Shown here: piece by piece, positions 24,726 through 34,901 of the stretch
Position numbering within the stretch: position 1 is the first letter of the stretch
How the letters are laid out: every line of letters begins with the position of its first letter
From: Rhodanobacter sp. FW104-R8
GTDB lineage: Bacteria > Pseudomonadota > Gammaproteobacteria > Xanthomonadales > Rhodanobacteraceae
Direction: 5' to 3'
Length of the DNA: 64,000 nt
NCBI RefSeq assembly: GCF_001617365.1
Contig: NZ_LVJR01000028.1
Span: 1 to 64,000 of the forward strand
The notes under the pieces: generated by a model
Told to the model about the DNA's origin: nothing
The model's input: the letters and a program-made list of their open reading frames with translations, nothing else
Database searches by the model: none
Made by a program: the position numbers and the translations under genes

Positions 24726-25649
24726 ATGACATCGATCACACTGACGCGCCACCGCGTGACACGAAGACTGGCCGGGCTGATGGCCTGCCTGCTGCCGGCT
24801 CTGGCCGCGGCCGGCCCGATCACCTTCAATACCGCGTTACCGGTGGCCAAAGGCCAATGGCTGATGCGTGAGCAGTACATTCAGCTTTATCGCAGCGATG
24901 ACACAGCGGGCCCGGGGCTCGACGTGCACGCCGGAGTTCTGGGCAACGTGCTGGCCTATGGTGTCACCAGCAGGCTGACGCTGTTTGCCATGGCCCCTTG
25001 GTATCTCAACAAGACGCTGAACGCGGCCACCCCGATGGGCCGTATGCGGCTTACCGCCTCGGGGATTGGCGACACGCAGCTGTTTGCGCGCTACACGCTG
25101 TTCCAGCTCGACGCACCGGGACGGTCCTTTCGCATCGCACCGCTGGCCGGCGTCATCGCGCCCACGGGCAGCAGTCATACGGTTGATCGTTTCGGCCCGT
25201 TGCCGCGCCCATTCCAGAACGGTACCGGCGCCTGGGGCGGTTTGGCCGGGGTCGTCGCGACCTACCAGACCTTGGCGTGGGAGTTCGACGCCGGCGCCAC
25301 TTACCAGGCTACCGGTACGCATGACGGCTACCAGGCCGGCGCCGTGAGCCAACTCGACGGTTCGTTCCAGTACCGGCTATGGCCGAGCCGGTTGGGAGCC
25401 GGTGTCCCGCGGTTCCTCTACGGCGTGCTGGAAACCAACCTGATCCGCACGGATCGCGACCGCACGGACGGCCTCGATGTCCCCGATAGCGGAGGCACCC
25501 AATGGTTCGTCAGTCCGGGGCTGCAGTTCGTCACCATGAACTACATACTGGAAACCGCCGTGCAGATTCCGATCGCGCAGGACATGAACGGCCACGCCTT
25601 GCGCGATCGCTACATCTTCCACATCGGCTTCAGGGCGCACTTTCAGTGA
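24726..25649 (+). CDS. Outer-membrane transporter-like beta-barrel (phenol-degradation MetA type)
   Basis: A 307-residue secreted beta-barrel with a signal peptide (LAGLMACLLPALAAAGP) and alternating amphipathic strands in the style of the MetA-pathway/phenol-degradation family (PF13557-like), for example GVTSRLTLFAMAPWYLNK and WEFDAGATYQATGTHDG. The ATG at 24726 follows GGAG. It is divergent from the HMA gene and directly downstream of the predicted MerR-type promoter arm, so a metal-linked outer-membrane channel is likely. The substrate is unknown. Confidence 0.75.
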   Translation: MTSITLTRHRVTRRLAGLMACLLPALAAAGPITFNTALPVAKGQWLMREQYIQLYRSDDTAGPGLDVHAGVLGNVLAYGVTSRLTLFAMAPWYLNKTLNAATPMGRMRLTASGIGDTQLFARYTLFQLDAPGRSFRIAPLAGVIAPTGSSHTVDRFGPLPRPFQNGTGAWGGLAGVVATYQTLAWEFDAGATYQATGTHDGYQAGAVSQLDGSFQYRLWPSRLGAGVPRFLYGVLETNLIRTDRDRTDGLDVPDSGGTQWFVSPGLQFVTMNYILETAVQIPIAQDMNGHALRDRYIFHIGFRAHFQ

Positions 25650-26026
25650 GCACCCGCAGCCACCTGCCCAGCAGCGACTCAGCAAGCTTTTGCGCATGAC
25701 GGCCATCGCCCGCGCTACAGCACCGGGCGGGTGCACGACGGTTGGGCCGGATTTCGCGCAGCCCCGATGCGCCAAAGGCTGCTGCCTATACACCGACGGC
25801 GGCCGCGCCAAATCTGGTGCCGGGCGCTGGCGAACCCGCTCAGCGGGTCATCGCTGCCGAACCCAACGCACCAACTGGATCGCAAGAACCTTCCCCAGGA
25901 TCATGAGCCATGAACCCGGGCCTTGCGAATTTTTGGAGCGGGAGACGCAGGCTCCGTAAGCCGCCGCTCGTCGTACATGCCCTTGCCGTCCGGCGTAAAC
26001 TCCTGGTCGTACCGGGATCCCCGCAC
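25650..26026. other. Gene-free interval of 377 bases
   Basis: Several short open frames exist but none gives a recognisable domain, a good start or a compositional pattern like its neighbours. I see no repeat or strong promoter. A weak TTGCCG at about 25983 is the only -35-like element before the thiol protein gene. Confidence 0.4.
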
Positions 26027-26263
26027 ATGCACATTGTGGTCTACCAATCGACGTATTGCCCGGTGTGCCGGCGCGTATCCGCCGAGCTGATCGACATGGG
26101 TCGCCAGTTCGATGCCGATACCGAAGTGAAGGATGTGCTGGAGCATCTCGAGCACGCCGCTCGCCTCGGCATCACCCGGCCACCGGCGGTAGTCATTGAC
26201 GGCCGCCTGTTCGGACAAGGCCATGCGGCGGTGGTCAAGCTGCGCCGCATGTGCGCGTCATGA
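26027..26263 (+). CDS. Small thioredoxin-fold protein with CPVC active site
   Basis: A 78-residue glutaredoxin/thioredoxin-fold protein beginning with the strand IVVYQSTYCPVCRRV (C11, C14), then a cis-Pro-like TRPPAVVIDGRLFG loop. It is cytoplasmic, as no signal is present. Its stop overlaps the start of the MerR gene (ATGA), so it is made together with a metal-sensing regulator. It may reduce or hand over metal-bound thiols. Confidence 0.75.
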   Translation: MHIVVYQSTYCPVCRRVSAELIDMGRQFDADTEVKDVLEHLEHAARLGITRPPAVVIDGRLFGQGHAAVVKLRRMCAS

Positions 26264-26661
26264 GCAGCTGGAGCATCGGTGAGCTGGCTGCGCGCGTCGA
26301 CATGCCGACGGATACGCTGCGCTATTACGAGAAGATCGGCCTGCTGCCGCGGGCGCTGCGCGACGGCGGCGGACGTCGTCGTTACGGCGATGCCGATCTG
26401 GCACGCCTGCAGTTCATTCAGCGCGCGCAGGCGATGAATTTTTCGCTGACCGAGATCGGCAACCTGCTGCATTTGCGCGAACGCCCGCAGCAGACGCGAG
26501 CCGATGTGCGCCGCGTGGCCGGAGAAAAACTGGCCCAGGTGGAAACCCGGCTGAAGTCGCTGCGCCTGCTGCGCAACGAGCTGCGACTGCTGTTGAACCT
26601 GTGCGCCGGCAGCGAAGACGGTTGTCCGATTCTCGAATCACTGGACGGCGACCGACGCTGA
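26260..26661 (+). CDS. MerR-family heavy-metal-responsive regulator (ZntR/CueR-like)
   Basis: A 133-residue MerR regulator with the N-terminal winged helix (WSIGELAARVDMPTDTLRYYEKIGLLPRA), the dimerisation helix and a C-terminal metal loop NLCAGSEDGCPILESL. The two-cysteine loop before ILExL follows the ZntR/CueR pattern. The helix position equivalent to MerR Cys82 has no cysteine, unlike the mercury MerR at 31142. It may bind the palindromes at 24578-24639. The metal (Cu, Zn, Cd, Hg) cannot be decided from sequence. Confidence 0.85.
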   Translation: MSSWSIGELAARVDMPTDTLRYYEKIGLLPRALRDGGGRRRYGDADLARLQFIQRAQAMNFSLTEIGNLLHLRERPQQTRADVRRVAGEKLAQVETRLKSLRLLRNELRLLLNLCAGSEDGCPILESLDGDRR

Positions 26662-26671
26662 GGCTCCTGAG

Positions 26672-28027
26672 TCACGGCAGCATGGATTCAATATCCGATG
26701 CCGCGGTGGGGTAGGCAAAGGTGGCGTGCCGGATCGCGTCGGCGCCGCGCCCACTACGCATGGCGAAACCGAACAGGTTGATCACCTCGGCCGCATCCGG
26801 ACCGATCAGGTGGGCGCCGAGGATGCGATCGCTGCCCTCCTCCACCAACACCTTGTAGCCGTAGCATGATTCGTTGACACGGCGTGCAGTGAACCAGCCC
26901 GGCACGCTGGCGTGGCTTAGCTTGAAGCGCAGACCCTGCGCCCTGGCTTCGGCTTCGAGCAGACCGACGCGGGCCAGCACCGGCAGGGTGAACACGGCAC
27001 TGGGAATACCGGTGTAGTCGACCGTGGCGCGCTTGTCATGCAAGAGGTTGTCGACCACGGCGTGGGCCTCCAGTGCGGCCACCGGGGTCAGCGGCAACGG
27101 GCCGCCGGACGCATCGCCCGCGGCATATACCGCAGGATTGGAGGTGCTGCGGAAGGTCTTGTCCAGCGTCAGCCGGCCGTGGTCGTGCGCGATGCCGGCC
27201 GCGTCCAGGTCCAACGCTTCCAGCACGGGCGCGCGCCCGCCACTGTGGATCACCAGATCGGCGGCAAATACCACGCGGCCGTCCGGGCCCTGCGCCTCGA
27301 CTTCAAAGCCGTCGCTGTGCTTGCGCACCGCTTTCACCTCGTGGCCGACATGTACCGCCACGCCGAGCGCGCGGGTGCGTTCAACCAACAGGCCGACCAG
27401 ATCTGGATCGAAGCCGGCCAGCGGCTGCATGCCTCGGTTGAGGATCAAGACATCGGCCCCGGCGCGCGCGGCGATATGGGCGAACTCGAAACCGATGTAG
27501 CCGCCACCGACCAGCACGATGCGCCTGGGCAGCGATTCAAGATTCAGAAAGTCGTCGCTCAAAGCCAGGTGCGCGGCGCCCTCGATCGGCAGCCTAACCG
27601 GTTCCGCGCCGGCGGCGATGACGATGTGCTTTGCACTGAGCGTCCGATCGCTCCCCGTAACGGTGTTGCGTCCAATGAAACGGGCGCGGCCGTGATACGC
27701 ATCAATGCCCAGTTTGGCGTAGGCCTGTTCGCGATGACCCGGCACCGGGTCGGTGAACGAACGCTTGTGCCGCTGCAGCGCAGCCCAGTCGATGTGCAAC
27801 TCGCCTTGCACGGTGCCTATGGCGCCCATACGCGTAAAGCCGTCGATCACTTCGGTGGCGGCGATCAGCATTTTCTTCGGATCGCAACCGCGCAGTGCGC
27901 AAGTACCGCCGAACGGCCGATGATCGATGATCGCCACCGACCAGCCGGCTTTGCGGCAATTGAAGGCGGTGACGTTGGCAGCGGTGCCACTGCCGATGAC
28001 GACGAGGTCGTAGTTTTGTTGGCTCAC
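26672..28027 (-). CDS. FAD-dependent pyridine nucleotide-disulfide oxidoreductase of the mer region
   Basis: A 451-residue class I disulfide reductase, related to but distinct from merA. It has the FAD motif VVIGSGTAANVT, the redox pair at C43 and C48 (FGGTCALRGCDPKK), the NAD(P) motif IVLVGGGYIGFEFA and the FAD motif YAAGDASGGPLPLTP. It lacks the NmerA domain and the C-terminal Cys pair of mercuric reductase, and its end reads FAYPTAASDI instead of HPT. The start is GTG 28027 with AGGAG upstream. As the last gene of the mer operon it may recycle a low-molecular-weight thiol; that is inference. Confidence 0.85.
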   Translation of the reverse strand: MSQQNYDLVVIGSGTAANVTAFNCRKAGWSVAIIDHRPFGGTCALRGCDPKKMLIAATEVIDGFTRMGAIGTVQGELHIDWAALQRHKRSFTDPVPGHREQAYAKLGIDAYHGRARFIGRNTVTGSDRTLSAKHIVIAAGAEPVRLPIEGAAHLALSDDFLNLESLPRRIVLVGGGYIGFEFAHIAARAGADVLILNRGMQPLAGFDPDLVGLLVERTRALGVAVHVGHEVKAVRKHSDGFEVEAQGPDGRVVFAADLVIHSGGRAPVLEALDLDAAGIAHDHGRLTLDKTFRSTSNPAVYAAGDASGGPLPLTPVAALEAHAVVDNLLHDKRATVDYTGIPSAVFTLPVLARVGLLEAEARAQGLRFKLSHASVPGWFTARRVNESCYGYKVLVEEGSDRILGAHLIGPDAAEVINLFGFAMRSGRGADAIRHATFAYPTAASDIESMLP

Positions 28028-28068
28028 GCAGGACTCCTGGCGATGAGGGCAGCGGCGACAAAGCGCAT

Positions 28069-28431
28069 TCAGTGCGCGCAGGTCCTCGCACGCCGGCCGT
28101 TGGCAAAATCCCATAAACTGGCGACCACCAACATCAGCAGGCCCAGCGTCGCCGCCAGCGGGTGGATGTACAGGCCGACCACGGCCAGTACGCCGCCGAA
28201 TACACCGAGCACGAATGGCTGCCGCTTGGCATGACGGCCGGTGGCCCGCCATAGCAGCCACAGGTTCAGTGCCACGAAGGCTGCCAGCAGCGGGATCAAG
28301 ATCGCGTCATGGATGAGAAAGCCCAGGCCGGCCACCGACAGTGCGCTGAGCAGCAGCGGCAGGCCCAGGCAACAGGCCGCCGCCAACAGCGCGCCAAGCA
28401 GGCTGCCAAGCTGCTTGAGAAGATCTTTCAT
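28069..28431 (-). CDS. merC: MerC-type mercury ion membrane transporter
   Basis: A 120-residue inner-membrane protein with four helices. The first helix carries the vicinal cysteines in LLAAACCLGLPLLLSALSVAGLGF, and the end LVVASLWDFANGRRARTC aligns by eye with the VSIWDF...RRC tail of known MerC. The ATG at 28431 has GGAG eight bases upstream and follows merA by 13 bases. It probably carries Hg(II) into the cytoplasm for MerA. A second, broken merC lies between merP and merA. Confidence 0.8.
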   Translation of the reverse strand: MKDLLKQLGSLLGALLAAACCLGLPLLLSALSVAGLGFLIHDAILIPLLAAFVALNLWLLWRATGRHAKRQPFVLGVFGGVLAVVGLYIHPLAATLGLLMLVVASLWDFANGRRARTCAH

Positions 28432-28444
28432 GCGATGGTCTCCA

Positions 28445-30130
<1,686 letters not shown>

Positions 30131-30176
30131 TCAGCCCTGGTGGGTCGCTCCCGTGTTTGGGGGCCGCACATGGAAA

Positions 30177-30429
30177 TCAGCACTTGCCGGCCCGGGGTAC
30201 CACGCAGACTCTTGCTGGCCGCAACAGGTCGAAGATCGATACCCCCGCCATCAGCGCCAGCCCCGGATACAGCAGCTAGCCGGAGCGGTGGCCCGATGGA
30301 CGCAGCGAACCCAGTCCCGCCGCCACCCCCAGGCTTGCCACTGCCGGGAAACAGCTCACGCAGGATGCCGCCGAAACGACGCTGCCGATCAGGCCAGCCT
30401 TGTCGGCCACGCGCGCGAGCTAAGGCCAT
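30177..30429 (-). pseudogene. merC: merC remnant between merP and merA
   Basis: One frame reads VADKAGLIGSVVSAASCVSC and then FPAVASLGVAAGLGSLRPSG before a TAG. After the break the sequence continues LLYPGLALMAGVSIFDLLRPAR and ends with a TGA. Both parts resemble the start and end of classical MerC, with the middle two helices (some 50 residues) missing. An ATG at 30429 overlapping the merP stop is out of frame with the MerC-like part, across a CG-repeat slip. It therefore looks like a deletion-plus-frameshift relic. Confidence 0.8.
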
Positions 30430-30707
30430 CAGCGCACCTGCGTCGACGGGTAGCCGGCATCCGTGGTCGCCCTGGTCAAATCGGCGAGGCCGGTCTTGGC
30501 ATCGTCATAGGTAACGACGGCCTGGCGCTGTTCGAGAAGGATCTGGGTCTTTTCGACACCGGGTACCTTGGACAGCGCCTTCTTGACCGTAACCGGACAG
30601 GCGGGGCACGTCATGCCCGGCACCGACAGGGTGGCGGTCCGCGTGGCCGCCCATGCAGGCGCACTGACGGCGGCGGCAAGGACGATGAGCTTAGAAAGCA
30701 TTTTCAT
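30429..30707 (-). CDS. merP: Periplasmic mercury-binding protein MerP
   Basis: A 92-residue periplasmic protein: a signal peptide (LIVLAAAVSAPAWA) followed by an HMA domain with VPGMTCPACPVTVKKAL (C34, C37) and a conserved GVEKTQILLEQRQAVVTYDD segment, here quoted as key blocks. MerP binds Hg(II) and passes it to the membrane transporter. GGAG precedes the ATG. It starts 12 bases after merT. Confidence 0.95.
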   Translation of the reverse strand: MKMLSKLIVLAAAVSAPAWAATRTATLSVPGMTCPACPVTVKKALSKVPGVEKTQILLEQRQAVVTYDDAKTGLADLTRATTDAGYPSTQVR

Positions 30708-30719
30708 GAGATGTCTCCT

Positions 30720-31070
30720 TCAGTAGAACAGTGGCAGAACGTAGGGAAACGCCAGCGCGACCAGCACCAGCGCGACGACGACCCAGAAGACGATTTTGTA
30801 GGTTGCCCGTACTTGGGGGATGGCACACACCTCACCCGGCCGGCAGGCAGCGGTGGGACGAAAGATGCGGCGGTACGCAAAGAACAGCAGCCCTACCGCC
30901 ACGGCAATGAAGAGCGGCCGATACGGCTCCAGTACGGTCAAATTGCCGATCCATGCGCCCGAAAAGCCCAGCAGGACCAGGATCAGGGGGCCAAGGCAGC
31001 ACGTGGAGGCCAGGATCGCGGCCAGGCCGCCCAAGGCCAGCGCGCCCTTGCGGTGTGCGGATTCGGACAT
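30720..31070 (-). CDS. merT: Mercury transport membrane protein MerT
   Basis: A 116-residue inner-membrane protein with three helices. The first-helix vicinal cysteines lie in [16 protein letters not shown] (C24, C25). The second pair is in the cytoplasmic loop AACRPGEVC (C76, C82), the positions expected for Hg(II) transfer to MerA. It is the first structural gene of the operon, directly downstream of the MerR-type promoter at 31107-31137. Confidence 0.95.
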   Translation of the reverse strand: MSESAHRKGALALGGLAAILASTCCLGPLILVLLGFSGAWIGNLTVLEPYRPLFIAVAVGLLFFAYRRIFRPTAACRPGEVCAIPQVRATYKIVFWVVVALVLVALAFPYVLPLFY

Positions 31071-31106
31071 GCAGCTCCCTCCTTTCGGGTTTGTCGTCGA
31101 TGCGAT

Positions 31107-31137
31107 ACCGTATTCCCGTAGTCAAGTACGGAGTCAA
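31107..31137 (-). promoter_or_regulatory. mer operator-promoter (MerR-type, 19-bp spacer)
   Basis: On the minus strand TTGACT (31132-31137) and TACGGT (31107-31112) are separated by 19 bases containing the dyad CCGTA-N6-TACGG. This stretched spacer with internal dyad is the arrangement MerR remodels on binding Hg(II). It lies between merT and divergent merR. Confidence 0.85.
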
Positions 31138-31141
31138 GCGC

Positions 31142-31549
31142 ATGAAGTCGGAGCGGAACAACCTGCCGATCGGCGCCTTCGCCAAGTCCGCCGGGGTCAC
31201 CGTCGAGACGATCCGGTTCTACCAGCGCAAGGGCCTGCTGCTTGAGCCGGACCGGCCGCTGGGCGGCATTCGCCGCTACGGGAGCGCGGACGTAGCCCGG
31301 GTGAAGTTCATCAAATCAGCGCAACGCCTCGGGTTCAACCTGGAGGAAGTGTCGCAGTTGCTGAAGCTGGACGACGGCACCCACTGCAGCGAAGCTGCCG
31401 AACTGGCTGCATTGCGGCTGGCTGACGTGCGTGCACGCCTGGCCGACCTCACCCGCATGAAGACAGCACTATCGGCCCTGGTCGAGCAGTGCTGCACGCA
31501 GCGTGGCAGCGTTTCATGCCCGTTGATCGCTTCGCTGCATGCTGACTGA
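31142..31549 (+). CDS. merR: Mercury-responsive regulator MerR
   Basis: A 135-residue MerR with the helix-turn-helix [21 protein letters not shown]. The mercury-binding triad is at C82 (DDGTHCSEA), C117 (or its neighbour C118) and C126 ([11 protein letters not shown]), the exact positions of classical MerR. It is divergent from merT with 71 bases between, and represses or activates the operator at 31107-31137. No gene follows it on this strand. Confidence 0.95.
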   Translation: MKSERNNLPIGAFAKSAGVTVETIRFYQRKGLLLEPDRPLGGIRRYGSADVARVKFIKSAQRLGFNLEEVSQLLKLDDGTHCSEAAELAALRLADVRARLADLTRMKTALSALVEQCCTQRGSVSCPLIASLHAD

Positions 31550-31819
31550 TACGCCGATATCGCCACTAGCCCATCCATTCATGGCTGGCATTCCGAGACC
31601 CCCGTCGAATCAACAGGCGCCCGTGTCACGCTGATGGATAAACTTCGCTGCGCGCCCCAGTTCTGCATGTATGACAGGTAGCTCCAGTAGCCTTTTCCTC
31701 GGGTTTTGTACCAACGTTTGGCCTTTCTTCATCCCGCTCGAGCAGATCGATGCCTGACCGCACCGACTGCATGGGTGATTTCCCTGCGCGGTCTTCGAGT
31801 TCGGGATCACCGGCGGCGC

Positions 31820-33571
31820 TCATTCGCTGCGACCCAATGAGCCGGCCGCCACTACGGCACAGGCCGGCCTTCCGGCCACCGTGGTGACGAGGTCGGTGCC
31901 GATGGTCAGGCACTGGTCGGCGATCGCCGCCACGCCGGGCCGGTGCGACACGACGATCAGGATCGTCTGCGGCAGGCGGCGCCGCATCGCCGCGAGAACC
32001 GCAGTCTCGGCGACGGCGTCGAGTGCGCTGGTGGCCTCGTCCAGCACGGCCAGGAACGGCCGGCGCAGGATGACCTGGGCCAGCAGCAGGCGCTGCAGTT
32101 CGCCGCCGGAAAGCCGGCTCGACGCACTGTGCAGCGCGGTGTCGAGGCCGTGCGGCGAATCGGCCAGCCGCCGGTCGAGACCGACGTCGGCCAGCGCGCT
32201 GCGCAACATCGTGTCGGTGGCTTCGGGCGCCGCCCACCGCAGGCATTCGCGCACGGACTGCTGCCACGGCCGCACGTTCTGGCTGACGTAGGCGCCGTGG
32301 CGCACCAGCTCGCGGTACGCGTCGAAACCGATCGACCGGCCGTCGCGGCGCGCCAAGAAAACTTCGGGCGCCATCATGCCGGCCAGCACGTCGACCAGGC
32401 TGCTCTTGCCGATGCCGGAGTCGCCGCTGATCAGGGTCAGTTCGCCGGGCGCCAGCACCAGCTCGCCAACCTCGAGCCCGCCGGGCGGCGGCGTCAGACG
32501 CATCCGCTCGATGTGCAGCGCAGCGCTCGACGTGCCCGTGGGCGAGGGCACTGCAGACGGGCGAACGGACTCCAGGCTCACGTAGCGCCGCCACAGTTCG
32601 AAGGCCGGCGCGGCCGAGCGCAGCTGCTGGAAGCTCTGCCGCGTGGTCACCAGGTAGGGCAGCAGGCGCCCGAGCAGCAGGCACACCGCGATCAGCGCGG
32701 ACTGCTCGACCCCGTGCCAGCGGTGCGCGAGCACGAACAGCGCGGCGATCCCGGCCGCCGCCAGCAGTTCGAGCATCAACCGGCCGGAGGCCACCAGCTC
32801 CAGCTGGCGCCGGTAGCCATCGCACAGCCGGGCGGAGATGGCGCCGTAACTCGCCTGCTCCGCCGCCTCGCGCTCGAACGAGCGGACATGACGCAGGCGC
32901 CGCGGAAAATCCTCGCTGTGCCAGAACAATCGGGTCATGTCGGCGACGTACTGGCGGCCGACCAGCGCTTGCTCGCGGCCGTAGGCGCGCGACGCCAGCA
33001 GTCCGAGGCCCACCAGCAACGGCGTCGCCAGCATCAGCGGCGGCGAGACCCAGAACGCGAAGCCCAGACTGACGGCGGCGCTGACGCCGGCGATCAGCAA
33101 TTGCTGCAGGGCGCTGAAACCCTGCACGATGAGTTCGACGTTGTGGGTGAGCACGTTGGCGATTTCCGCCGACGTCGCATCCGCCAGCGAGGTCAGCGGC
33201 GCCTCGATCAGGCGCGCATGCACCGCGCGGCGCAGGTGCATGCCGTAGCGGCCGACCAGGCGCGCGCCCATCCGCGCCGCCTGCCAGCGCAGCAGCGCGA
33301 AGGCGCCGGTCGCGGCGGCGAAGGCGGCGGCCTGCGTCTCGACGCTGCGGCGCGGGTCGAGCAGCACGCCGCCGAACGGCAACGCCTGTCCCGGCTGCAC
33401 CAGCGGCACCAGCAGCAGGGCCGCAAGGCTGCCGGCGAACGCCGCGCCCAGCGACAGCACCACGTACGCGACCGTTTCCACCCGCTCGACGCCGGTAAGC
33501 GTGCGCGCCAGCGAACGCAGCAGACCCTGCGCACCATCACCTGCCGCTTCTGCCGACCCGGAATTTGGCAT
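31820..33571 (-). CDS. ABC transporter, fused membrane and ATP-binding domains
   Basis: An exporter half-transporter. Five to six helices in the N-terminal part (VAYVVLSLGAAFAGSLAALLLV onwards, here only partly quoted) are followed by a nucleotide-binding domain with Walker A GDSGIGKSS, signature LSGGELQ, Walker B LAVLDEATSALD and a switch His in VVSHRPG. No peptidase domain is present. The open frame extends to 33628, but ECF motif B sits at 33575-33604 inside that extension. The ATG at 33571 was therefore taken, with a GTG further in (VETVAY) as alternative. It may export the product of the left module. Confidence 0.85.
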   Translation of the reverse strand: MPNSGSAEAAGDGAQGLLRSLARTLTGVERVETVAYVVLSLGAAFAGSLAALLLVPLVQPGQALPFGGVLLDPRRSVETQAAAFAAATGAFALLRWQAARMGARLVGRYGMHLRRAVHARLIEAPLTSLADATSAEIANVLTHNVELIVQGFSALQQLLIAGVSAAVSLGFAFWVSPPLMLATPLLVGLGLLASRAYGREQALVGRQYVADMTRLFWHSEDFPRRLRHVRSFEREAAEQASYGAISARLCDGYRRQLELVASGRLMLELLAAAGIAALFVLAHRWHGVEQSALIAVCLLLGRLLPYLVTTRQSFQQLRSAAPAFELWRRYVSLESVRPSAVPSPTGTSSAALHIERMRLTPPPGGLEVGELVLAPGELTLISGDSGIGKSSLVDVLAGMMAPEVFLARRDGRSIGFDAYRELVRHGAYVSQNVRPWQQSVRECLRWAAPEATDTMLRSALADVGLDRRLADSPHGLDTALHSASSRLSGGELQRLLLAQVILRRPFLAVLDEATSALDAVAETAVLAAMRRRLPQTILIVVSHRPGVAAIADQCLTIGTDLVTTVAGRPACAVVAAGSLGRSE

Positions 33572-33574
33572 GCC

Positions 33575-33604
33575 GGTAAGTGCGATGCGCGGCCGAAAAG
33601 GTTG
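33575..33604 (-). promoter_or_regulatory. Putative ECF promoter (motif B) of the ABC transporter gene
   Basis: Minus-strand CAACC (33600-33604), then 18 bases, then ACTTACC (33575-33581). The flanks also match the copy before the HprK-like gene: GGCACAACCTTT and CGCACTTACCGG. The predicted transcript start is within a few bases of the ATG at 33571, implying a very short or absent leader. Confidence 0.65.
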
Positions 33605-33637
33605 TGCCTGCACCGTCGCCGCGGGCACGCGAATGCG

Positions 33638-34660
33638 TCAGTCGAGCAACTGCCGCAGCGCGTCCACGGCGGCCCGCGGATGGCGCCCGCGGCGCAATTG
33701 ATGAACCCCCTGCCGGGCCAGCTGCTGTTCGAAGCGATGCCAGCCCGGCTGGCCGGCCGCATACGGCTGATCGGCCGCCAGCCGTGCGGCGATTTCGCCC
33801 CGCGGGATCGGGCTCAACAAGATGTCGGGATCGTCGGCCGGCCGGCCGGAAACGAACACCGCGCCAGCCAGCTGCAGCGGCGCCGCGGCCAGCCGGCCGG
33901 GGCCCTGGCGCAGGTCGGCCTCGAACTTCTCGACGCCGCTGCGGCGGCGGATGCGCGGTGCCCCGCCGATCCAGCGGCGGACCGCCTCGTCGTCGACGAA
34001 GCGCAGCGCATCGGCCTGCACGTGCACGTAGTTGGCGACGCCGGTGGCGAGCAAGCTGTCCGGCTGCACGAAGACCGCGTCTTCGGCGAGGAAATCCAGG
34101 CCCTGCAACAGGCTGTGCAAGGCGAGGGTCGACTTGCCTGAACCGCTGCCCCCCAGCAGCAGCAGGCCGCGCCCCTGCCGGCCGACGCAGGCGCCGTGCA
34201 GCGGAACCAGGCCCAGCCCGCGCGTGGCCAGGGTGAACACGGCGAACTCGATGAGTTCGTAGCGCAGGTAATAGGGGCGCTCGAGCATGTCCTCGGAAGC
34301 CACCACCAGGGCCTGCCGCTGCGCGGGCGCCAGCACCACGTAGTTCGACACGTCCATCACGCCGCAGAGCAGGCCGGCGCCGGACTGCATCCGCACCGGC
34401 GGCGGCTCGGCGGCAGGCGGCGACACCCGGCGCGGCAGCAGGCGCAATTCGATGTGGAACTCCGGCGCGACCATCGGGAAGCGGTGCGACGGCAGGCCGG
34501 CATAGGCGGCCTCGACCAGGTCCAGCAGCGCCGCGCTGGCGCTCTCGAAGCGGAAGCGGCCGCCCATGATCTGCCGGCGCAGCGAAACCTGCCCGCGCGT
34601 GCGCTCGCCGAACGGGTCGGAAGCGGCGTCGGGGGTACTGCGCTGTGGGTTCGGGGTCAT
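33638..34660 (-). CDS. HprK-related P-loop kinase-like protein
   Basis: A 340-residue protein with a Walker A motif at residues 170-178 (LLLLGGSGSGKSTLAL) and FLAEDAVFVQPD downstream, the layout of HPr-kinase-related proteins ('HprK-related kinase A' type). These occur beside PqqD-like, nucleotidyltransferase and exopolysaccharide or RiPP genes. The target of phosphorylation here is unknown; no HPr or PqqD gene is in view. The ATG at 34660 lies downstream of motif B (34724-34753) with a leader near 56 bases. Confidence 0.75.
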   Translation of the reverse strand: MTPNPQRSTPDAASDPFGERTRGQVSLRRQIMGGRFRFESASAALLDLVEAAYAGLPSHRFPMVAPEFHIELRLLPRRVSPPAAEPPPVRMQSGAGLLCGVMDVSNYVVLAPAQRQALVVASEDMLERPYYLRYELIEFAVFTLATRGLGLVPLHGACVGRQGRGLLLLGGSGSGKSTLALHSLLQGLDFLAEDAVFVQPDSLLATGVANYVHVQADALRFVDDEAVRRWIGGAPRIRRRSGVEKFEADLRQGPGRLAAAPLQLAGAVFVSGRPADDPDILLSPIPRGEIAARLAADQPYAAGQPGWHRFEQQLARQGVHQLRRGRHPRAAVDALRQLLD

Positions 34661-34723
34661 CGTCGCCGATCGCGGGTTTCCACTGTCGTCGGTGGCGCGG
34701 CAGTGCGTGCCGACACGCTGGCC

Positions 34724-34753
34724 GGTAAGTGCGGCTTCCGGCGACAAAGGTTG
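34724..34753 (-). promoter_or_regulatory. Putative ECF promoter (motif B) of the HprK-like gene
   Basis: Minus-strand CAACC (34749-34753), 18 bases, ACTTACC (34724-34730). It is back-to-back with the plus-strand copy at 34807-34836. Confidence 0.68.
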
Positions 34754-34806
34754 TGCCTGCGCGCCTGCCGTCACGCATGCGGCCGGATGTTTTTTGCCGC
34801 ACCAGG

Positions 34807-34836
34807 CAACCGAAGGCGCGCGCCGGGGCACTTACG
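34807..34836 (+). promoter_or_regulatory. Putative ECF promoter (motif B) of the radical SAM gene
   Basis: Plus-strand CAACC (34807-34811), 18 bases, ACTTACG (34830-34836), about 65 bases before the ATG at 34902. The last base of the -10-like block differs from the other copies. Confidence 0.58.
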
Positions 34837-34901
34837 TCCCGGCAGCGTCGAGCGATGGCGCCGCGCGTCGGTCCCATGGCTACGATCGAGGCTACCCCGA
34901 G

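Noticed and set aside
25690-25959. Short plus-strand open frames after the outer-membrane transporter
   Set aside because: No domain, no good ribosome-binding site and no conserved-looking pattern.
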